A DNA stretch of 64,000 nt. Source: Enoplolaimus lenunculus (Eukaryota > Nematoda > Enoplea > Enoplida > Thoracostomopsidae). Made by a program: the position numbers and the translations under genes. Shown piece after piece: positions 61,501 to 64,000 of this stretch. Under the pieces are notes generated by a model. The model searched no databases. It was not told the DNA's origin and worked only from the letters and a program-made list of their open reading frames with translations. Positions within the stretch are counted from its first letter, which is position 1. Every line of letters starts with the position of its first letter. Location: NCBI GenBank assembly GCA_030248215.1, contig JASANG010001040.1:62001-126000 (forward strand), read 5' to 3'.

Positions 61501-63722
61501 AATTTATTTCGTGATTTAATGCGCGGAGCGCCAGAGCTAGGAGCACATTATCAAATTCCTGACGAAATAGCTTACGGTAATTGCATCATTTTTGTGATGA
61601 TTTTACAATCTTGTAAGATATTTCAACCGTTTTAATGTTGTGGTTAACCAATATTGCTTTCTGTTCCACTTATTTTCAGCTTTAAAACGCAACACTGTTA
61701 TTAATGCCAATTTCGACGTAGATGCCTGACTAGGATTTTAATTGGTAATGATCTAGTATCTTAGTTTTTGGACACTTCGCTCTTTTGAGACTAGACAGAG
61801 TGGTGTAATATACCTTCACTAGCAGTTTCAATGTCACAATTATGACAAAATTATTGTTTTTTATGCCGATCTAATTTAGAGAACTAAACCCTGAAAAATT
61901 TTTATGGAGTTTCAAATGATTTTAGGATTAGACCCGCAGTCAAGCGAAATTCAAAAATACAGTCAGTATTATGCTGAAGAAGAACGGCTGAACGCAATGT
62001 TAAGTACATTTGTTCGGAATTTGCGAGTTGCGTACGGCGGTTTGAACACAATACAGGTAAGTCAAAAATCTTTGACTTATAGAACCTGTCGAATGGTGTC
62101 AATTATAATTCTCTTTAAACGTAGGGGTAACTTTAATTTTTGTCAGTGATTGAAAGGAACACAAATCTGTGGAATGGGGTTCTTCCTGGGACGCGGGACT
62201 GCTGGTCTAAAAAGGACGCGCAAACGCCAGGGTACAATACAAACTTGCCGCAGAAAGCTCGCGAAAGTGTGAATAACAAATCGCATATCGAGTCTGGTTT
62301 TCCGAGTGCCAAAGGTGCCCGGTATCAATCGCTAAGTAGAGTGGCTTGAACCCACAGGCACCGTTGGTAGGTTTTGCCCTATAATCCATATTATTTAGGA
62401 CCAAATTGGATTTCCGTGTCGAACCGAATATATCACTGAAGAAGACGAACCGTTGCCAATGGGACGTGAATTTCAATCGCTTGTCGAATCATTTATTTGT
62501 TACGGTTGTGATACTTCCGAAACGCGATTTGTTAATGTTCGTAAAGTCTTGAAACATCTTGAAAATTCGTTGTCGTTTGGAAAACTGCGTGAATCACGTC
62601 GAATTGAATTTGAAGCGCTCGATTGTAAATGTTTACAAATTTTACGCGCACTGATCCATAACGAAATTGTTAAATTGCCGCCGGACAGAGAAAAAGTAAG
62701 CACTAGCGAAGAGGTCCAATAAAGGTTCTTGTCCGCAAGAGAAGTTTCAAGCTTGTTGAATGTGACCTATCCAATGACAATTGGTAGGAAAGGTGTCTTG
62801 CCAATTTAACAAAAAAATTTTCACAACAGAAAACATGTAATAATTTTTGATTTACCACACTATCAAATATTTTTGGTGTGACAAAAATAACCTAGATTTT
62901 TGCTGTCTTGTAAATGCCAAACGAAAAGTGGCCGAGTGTGAATTTTTAATGCATGCATATTTATTCGCAATCATGAGGCGTATACAAGTTGTGGGTCATA
63001 GAGCATATATTCTCTGATATTTTTGTAGAGATCAAAACACATCGCTTTTAACAGGCTTTGTAATTAACTATGAATAGCAAAGCTCGGAAAATTTTCTTGC
63101 TCGCTCACAGAAAATTTCATAAAAAAGAATTTATTTACCCGAAATACAATCCTGGTTGCGCTTTTTGCCAGTTTTGGAATTGATAGTAAGAAAGACGTTA
63201 AGCAGTCTCAAAAATGCTGCTCTTTCGTTTCTGCTATTTCTAAACTGTCGTCCAATCGAACAAGGATTTGCTTATTATGTGCTATCTAAAGAGGTTTTTG
63301 TTGCATCTAGGCATGTATTTCTATTAAGTGAGAACATTCTGCATCAATAATGATGAAAGCATTATTTTGAAACTAAGTCGTAGGTCCGTGGCTTGCCAGC
63401 GGCGGATATAGAATTTTCTGCCGAGGGGCGTGCGGATACACGTTTAACGAAGTGCCAATTTCTAAGGATTTGCTAGGGGGCTTGACCAGTGCACCGGTAA
63501 TAAGTATTGTTTGTTCAAATGCAACCAGAATCCTTTGTGAAGGATTGTATAGGTACTGGATTAATTTAAAACAACATATCTCAATGTTGCTCATTTTAAG
63601 GGTCGCCAACAATACGATCGCCAAATTGAAGCGATTGAAGAAGTTCAAAATGCACTTACTGCTCAACGAATTGTACGGATCGTGTTGCCACATATGAACA
63701 AGCCGTCTGACGATGTTGTTAG
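21409..63722 (+). CDS. Diverged inositol 1,4,5-trisphosphate receptor-like gene (second ITPR), 3' end outside window
   Basis: ER calcium-channel family member; the window holds about 46 exons and about 1,790 codons from the start Met to the region matching roughly residue 1,790 of vertebrate ITPR1, so the transmembrane pore is beyond the right edge. Assembly rests on ITPR motif order plus matching splice phases; nearly all junctions close in frame. Exceptions: exon 3 start is ambiguous, and exon 30 (51161-51254) to exon 31 (51682-51769) is off by one base. Domain order is trefoil 1, trefoil 2/MIR, RIH armadillo, central helical region. Identity to the conventional gene at 3137 is low, though order and length are kept throughout. 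All exons being open argues for a working gene rather than a pseudogene. Per-block exon lists follow. Alternatives such as a ryanodine receptor are excluded by the IP3-core motifs and absence of SPRY or RyR repeats. Confidence 0.88.
21835..22017. repeat. GC-rich element with CGGCG repeats in intron 1
   Basis: The left part CAGTCGTGCTATATACTTAC and right part AAAGTATAGTGCTAAC are loosely inverse, like the TTGCGCTATACTT ends of the GC-rich family. Between them is GGCGTGCGGGTGCGCACGGC and related CpG-rich sequence. It lies just upstream of exon 2. Confidence 0.5.
23791..24176. mobile_element. Foldback derivative of the TTAGGC-core MITE
   Basis: A left arm (23791-23853, TGTTACTACAAATACTGTGG onward) is followed by its near-perfect inverse (23893-23957). 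Then the left arm and its TAAGGGTAAGCATAAGATTA core appear again in direct orientation (23957-24055), continuing into a normal right end with TTCCGACCCTGTTCTGTAAA plus TGGGCC. It lies in intron 4 of the plus-strand ITPR. Confidence 0.75.
24880..25385. repeat. Dispersed repeat with AAAATTTGAATTTTAAGG core
   Basis: Shares blocks with the interior of the hAT-like element at 7500-7870 and with 60290-60500 (TTTCAAAAATTC, TGCAATTTGTGC, GTCGACCCCAACTGTATATA against GTCGAAACGTTTATAGACTG). Ends were not resolved. It sits in intron 5. Confidence 0.4.
26022..31510 (+). CDS. Exons 7-14 of the diverged ITPR: IP3-binding beta-trefoil (MIR)
   Basis: Exons: 26022-26125, 27194-27299, 27921-28017, 28962-29069, 29643-29800, 30119-30194, 30768-30877, 31385-31510 (about residues 172-466); every junction closes in frame. 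Matches by eye to ITPR1: VHLEDQVVFESFKC to VVIGDKVVLNPVNA; YIRLYHRECEAYLTAEG to VVRLFHAEQEKFLTCDE; VYLRVRMT to VFLRTTGR; TYWQIQ to LWEVEV; IRLRHATAGMYL to FRFKHLATGHYL; VPNESCVRLEHVVTGKWLHA to [30 protein letters not shown] to KEAFAIVPVS. K249 becomes Ala and the TTGR loop becomes VRMT, so the trefoil contacts to IP3 are lost, while R241 and R265 equivalents stay. Intron 9 hosts a GC-rich minisatellite element. Confidence 0.88.
26526..27073. mobile_element. piggyBac-type MITE, old copy carrying a nested insertion
   Basis: TTAA at 26522-26525, end CCCTTTCTCACA, tRNA-like middle (GATTCGAACTTC, GGGAGGCGTTTACGATGACC), then at 26760 the element is interrupted by another one; its right part resumes at about 27035 and ends GGTGAGAGGG then TTAT. 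It is more diverged than the copies at 16540 and 17921. Lies in intron 7. Confidence 0.7.
26760..27034. mobile_element. MITE nested in the piggyBac-type MITE
   Basis: The ends TGCAATGTTCACAATAACTT then TTGA and TCAAAAGTTATTGTGAACAT then TGCA are perfect 24-bp inverted repeats. The interior has AGCCCCACCCTAACGAGTG twice in tandem and then inverted versions (GTTAGGGTGAGGCTAAAGAG). Perfect ends mean it is younger than its host element. Confidence 0.8.
28411..28845. mobile_element. GC-rich MITE with embedded 28-bp minisatellite
   Basis: Left end GGGTTGCGCTATACTTTGTT then GACGTCCGGCGCCGTC; right end GGCGCCGCACGACAAGTATA then GCGCC is its inverse. Between them a 28-bp unit (CACCGTACGGACGTCCTGTG plus CCATCCGT) is repeated six times at 28511-28678 with few changes. 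The open frames across this array are repeat translations. It lies in intron 9, between the two exons that carry the altered IP3 loop. Confidence 0.75.
29508..29600. repeat. Right-hand fragment of a TTAGGC-core MITE
   Basis: Contains AGCCTAAGCAAAAAATAGTC then TAAAGCTTAAGCTTA, the conserved right-hand block of the family. It abuts the acceptor region of exon 11 (29643). Confidence 0.5.
29918..30012. repeat. GC-rich CGTCACCGTCCGTC repeat, fragment
   Basis: About four units of CGTACGGCGCCGTCCGTCAC-type sequence, related to the arrays at 15940 and 28430, without recognisable terminal repeats. Lies between exons 11 and 12 of the plus-strand ITPR. Confidence 0.55.
31742..31961. mobile_element. MITE with TTAGGC-like core, copy 7
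   Basis: Full copy: GGGCCAATGTAAAGAACAGG then GGCGGAACAGTATTATAAGC at left, AACTCTCCGCCCCTGATATA then TATGGGCC at right, with CCTAAGCCTAAGACTAAGCC and AAGCCTAAGCCTACGCC inside. Lies in intron 14. Confidence 0.7.
32294..37883 (+). CDS. Exons 15-22 of the diverged ITPR: helical half of IP3 core, RIH
   Basis: Exons: 32294-32344, 32723-32803, 33926-33984, 34408-34534, 35528-35650, 35984-36100, 37184-37297, 37818-37883 (about residues 467-713); phases agree throughout. Exon 16 ends on a GC donor (GCAAGT at 32804). Matches: CKRRQKLLRN to NRERQKLMRE (R504, R506, K508, R511 sites become K, R, K, R); DSRKNELYIGRHMDFFMNQI to [20 protein letters not shown] (R568, K569 kept; Y567 is Ser); MINNNRKLVSRIT to LLHNNRKLLEKHI; YVELLMALCICEG to FLDYLSDLCVSMN; IYIWYDFNEKWRPLNEF to VWLFWRDSNKEIRSKSV; YQLKLFSSIC to YQLNLFARMC. 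A possible extra 52-nt exon at 34591-34642 has good splice sites but breaks the frame. Confidence 0.88.
32847..33046. mobile_element. 200-bp palindromic MITE in the GC-AG intron
   Basis: Left end AATGCGGGATTCACACTATA then AATGGGGCAGCTGGGTCG; right end GATCCGAGCTGCAGCATTTA then TAACGTGAACCCCGCAAA. These are inverted repeats of about 45 bp with a few mismatches. It begins about 40 bp after the unusual donor. Confidence 0.65.
33515..33640. repeat. Dispersed CTAGGGG/TTTCAGGA repeat in intron 16
   Basis: Diverged copy, minus the GTAGCCAGC start but with AAGTCATCGAAAACCCTTGA and TAGCAAAGTGAGCTTGGCTA. Further copies lie at 31975-32095 (intron 14) and 35735-35830 (intron 19). Confidence 0.45.
35022..35286. 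mobile_element. GC-rich MITE with GGCGCC ends
   Basis: Left end TTAGGATTACGTTATACTTT then TTGAACGTGCGGCGC; right end GGCGCCGGACGTCAAGTATA then GCGCAACCCTAA. These are inverted and match the ends of the element at 28411. The interior has CGTCCGTCACT units and TATGGTGACGGACAGTGACA. Lies in intron 18, between 34534 and 35528. Confidence 0.7.
36645..36920. mobile_element. Palindromic MITE with ATACTGAAG repeats
   Basis: Left end CCAGGACACTTTTGAGAGGG then TAGTGTCAT and right end (reverse complement CCAGGTGACTTTTGAGGGGG then GTAGTGTCAT) are inverted repeats. The interior is built of short TTTCAGTATCCTGGATACTG palindromes. Lies in intron 20. Confidence 0.7.
39553..46290 (+). CDS. Exons 23-27 of the diverged ITPR: armadillo/RIH continuation
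   Basis: Exons: 39553-39685, 40046-40230, 40852-40995, 43207-43342, 46191-46290 (about residues 714-945). Matches: NEYAIDQLISKLQYISW to RQYLAINEISGQLDVDL; MPDRLRACYSELI to LPYDLRASFCRLM; FVDTGSSRSVRDQLNLVYVY to [40 protein letters not shown] to [20 protein letters not shown]. Exon 24 ends in a hydrophilic stretch rich in Asn, Arg and Ser where the family has a variable acidic loop. The two long introns here carry a 16-bp minisatellite and a broken Ty3/gypsy-type element; the following intron carries long LTR-like repeats. Confidence 0.87.
42727..43130. repeat. 16-bp minisatellite, CTTTTGTCCGGACGGC
   Basis: About 25 units of a 16-bp repeat with CCGG or CCAGG variants run up to about 75 bp before exon 26. 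Because the unit length is not a multiple of three and lacks stops, all three plus frames stay open and give three long overlapping open frames (42638-43135) that are not genes. Confidence 0.85.
43750..45603 (+). mobile_element. Broken Ty3/gypsy-type LTR element in intron 26
   Basis: Direct repeats of about 245 bp, 43750-43994 and 45363-45603, each starting TGTTG and ending CA or ACA, act as the LTRs and are clearly diverged from each other. Just inside the left one is TTGGCGATCAGG, a primer-binding-site-like motif. The 1.4 kb interior is far too short for a full element; on the plus strand it keeps remnants resembling an integrase core (around 44440-44700, including IVTDKGTSL). Gag, protease, reverse transcriptase and RNase H are not seen. 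It is broken in several places and old. It is in the same orientation as its host gene. Confidence 0.65.
46540..50170. repeat. Long LTR-like direct repeats with GACCTCGC hairpin arrays in intron 27
   Basis: Two copies of a long block, about 46700-47790 and 48680-49962, are alike over about 1 kb. Each begins with GCGACCTCGCCTTAGCGAGG then a GCATATGTATTCTGCATTAC stretch and GTAGCGTGGGGGAAA, and ends with a TATA-like GAATATATAAGCGCAGCGCA followed by GAATTGCTGCCTGACGGCTT. Around them the CGACCTCGCCTCAGCGAGGT hairpin unit of about 140 bp recurs at 46557, 46703, 48415, 48546, 48687 and 50047. Copy 2 has about 200 bp extra with a GTAGTAGTT microsatellite (49056-49113). No coding remnants are visible. 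Likely LTRs of a non-autonomous or decayed element of unknown family. Confidence 0.55.
50682..54038 (+). CDS. Exons 28-34 of the diverged ITPR: central helical region
   Basis: Exons: 50682-50736, 50933-51049, 51161-51254, 51682-51769, 51913-52023, 52273-52347, 53902-54038 (about residues 946-1171). Strong matches: QAIQVLQYLFTLRFNIRM to LKIIEILQFILNVRLDYRI; ENYPELVSEAMLLINAQYSQ to [32 protein letters not shown] to YRVVKEILIRLS. Exons 29, 30 and 33 are less sure because they match only the variable linker and exon 29 and 33 donors are weak (TAT|GTTTTT, AAG|GTTTTA). Exon 30 leaves one base while exon 31 needs two; an alternative donor at 51246 (CT|GTACAA) or an unseen small exon would solve this. 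If neither exists, the gene carries a frame break here. Confidence 0.75.
52080..52160. repeat. Degenerate TAGGTTTAGGCT hexamer tract
   Basis: A short run of TTAGGC-like hexamers (GTATAGGTTTAGGCTTAATA) in intron 32 without recognisable MITE ends. Other such tracts are near 5050-5150, 6215-6400 and 40735-40800. Confidence 0.45.
54170..54560. repeat. AT-rich palindromic AATTGAA/TTCAATT element
   Basis: A dense run of short inverted TTCAATTCC/GGAATTGAA-type motifs with CATTTCAACTGAATG palindromes, lying in intron 34. Outer ends were not resolved. Similar TTTAACTCA/GAGTTCAAA patterns are seen at 14925-15090 inside TTL intron 1. Confidence 0.4.
54850..55269. mobile_element. piggyBac-type MITE, oldest and longest copy
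   Basis: TTAA flanks (54846-54849 and 55270-55273) are intact. Ends CCCTTTTTCACATGAATG and TCTATGTGAGAAGAGG match the family. The 420-bp interior keeps scattered family blocks (AAGATTTGAACT, GGCTCTCACGTCTTGTGCAG) but carries extra sequence. It lies 75 bp before exon 35. Confidence 0.7.
55345..58628 (+). CDS. Exons 35-39 of the diverged ITPR: RIH-homology region
   Basis: Exons: 55345-55412, 56211-56254, 57175-57327, 57525-57711, 58426-58628 (about residues 1172-1389); all junctions in frame. Matches: RLGFTFLKLLSRKNTQVQNR to [39 protein letters not shown] to INLFLNPGILEAVTMQHIF; GGNKDICMHLLPQHINEIVK to [37 protein letters not shown] to MYHIHLVELLAVCTEG. The acceptor for exon 39 (58425) follows a fragment of the piggyBac-type MITE at about 58345-58385. 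Function beyond structural coupling between ligand core and pore cannot be read from this segment. Confidence 0.88.
58345..58385. repeat. Fragment of the piggyBac-type MITE before exon 39
   Basis: GCTATAGGAGCTTGGCGCTC then GAGCCCGAGAGGACTC matches the middle of the copies at 16540 and 17921. Both ends are missing. It is within 45 bp of the exon 39 acceptor. Confidence 0.65.
59246..63722 (+). CDS. Exons 40-46 of the diverged ITPR: distal helical region, runs off window
   Basis: Exons: 59246-59434, 59707-59925, 60703-60876, 61501-61576, 61926-62056, 62399-62695, 63601-63722 (ends phase 2; about residues 1390-1792). Matches: ENRTVESICQSMFKLDDLLK to [40 protein letters not shown] to ADSILEKYVTEIVMSIVTTF; KCLQILRALIHNEIVKL to LCIKVLQTLREMMTKDR; IEEVQNALTAQRIVRIVLPH to [20 protein letters not shown]. 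Exon 43 to 44 joins cleanly phase 1 to phase 1 if 61680-61717 is skipped; that 38-nt segment has a good acceptor but would change the frame. The next exon, RIH-associated domain and six-helix pore should lie to the right of the window. Confidence 0.88.
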
Positions 63723-64000
63723 GTGAGAAGACCATTGATAACGTTTCAATAAATTTGGATTGGTGGAGGCCAGGGCTAGAAGAAACGACTTATCAATATT
63801 GATTGTTATGATAAATTTGATAGATCGATAAATTTGCGTTTTTTATATGCTAGTAGTATTGATCATTATGGTTCAAACTTATTTCATTCCTAACCGTTAT
63901 CGGCGCTTGCACGTTTAAGTCCGTTTACAAGCTTAATAAACCTTGAACCTAAGCCTAAGAAAAAAGCTAACTTGTGCCAAAATTTAAAAATTCCGCAACC

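Overview
The window looks like a piece of a nematode nuclear genome: AT-rich, many small exons with ordinary GT-AG introns, and a dense load of short inverted-repeat elements. Two things point to a nematode. One is a complete gene for a transthyretin-like (TTL) secreted protein, a family essentially restricted to nematodes. The other is repeated use of TTAGGC/GCCTAA hexamers, the nematode telomere unit, inside dispersed elements. The repeat load and long gene spans would suit a large, repeat-rich nematode genome, but the species cannot be named from this sequence.

Three host genes are visible. (1) On the minus strand, 3137 down to the left edge, is the 5' end of a conventional inositol 1,4,5-trisphosphate receptor (ITPR): five exons covering the start Met and most of the N-terminal suppressor domain. 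(2) On the minus strand, 15372-11813, is a four-exon TTL gene whose exons sum exactly to 180 codons plus a stop. (3) On the plus strand, from 21409 past the right edge, is a second and far more diverged ITPR-like gene. I could assemble about 46 exons (about 1,790 codons) by matching reading frame, splice phase and order to the ITPR family. They run from the N-terminal trefoil through the IP3-binding core and the armadillo/RIH region; the channel pore lies outside the window. One exon junction does not close in frame and the start of exon 3 is uncertain.

The two ITPR genes point away from each other, about 18 kb apart, with the TTL gene between. In the diverged copy the helical side of the IP3 pocket is kept (basic KRRQK..R and SRK equivalents of R504/K508/R511 and R568/K569), while the trefoil side (K249 and the TTGR loop 266-269, mammalian ITPR1 numbering) is replaced. 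It is therefore a candidate for an IP3 receptor subunit with altered or lost ligand binding. A shared phase-0 intron before a Val-Glu codon pair links the two genes by descent.

The rest is intron and intergenic sequence filled with non-autonomous DNA elements: piggyBac-type MITEs with TTAA target duplications and a tRNA-like core (including a 40-bp miniature and a copy with a nested insertion), MITEs with TTAGGC-like cores, GC-rich elements with GGCGCCGTC-type ends, an hAT-like element, several palindromic MITEs, minisatellites, a broken Ty3/gypsy-type LTR element inside intron 26, and a pair of long LTR-like direct repeats inside intron 27.
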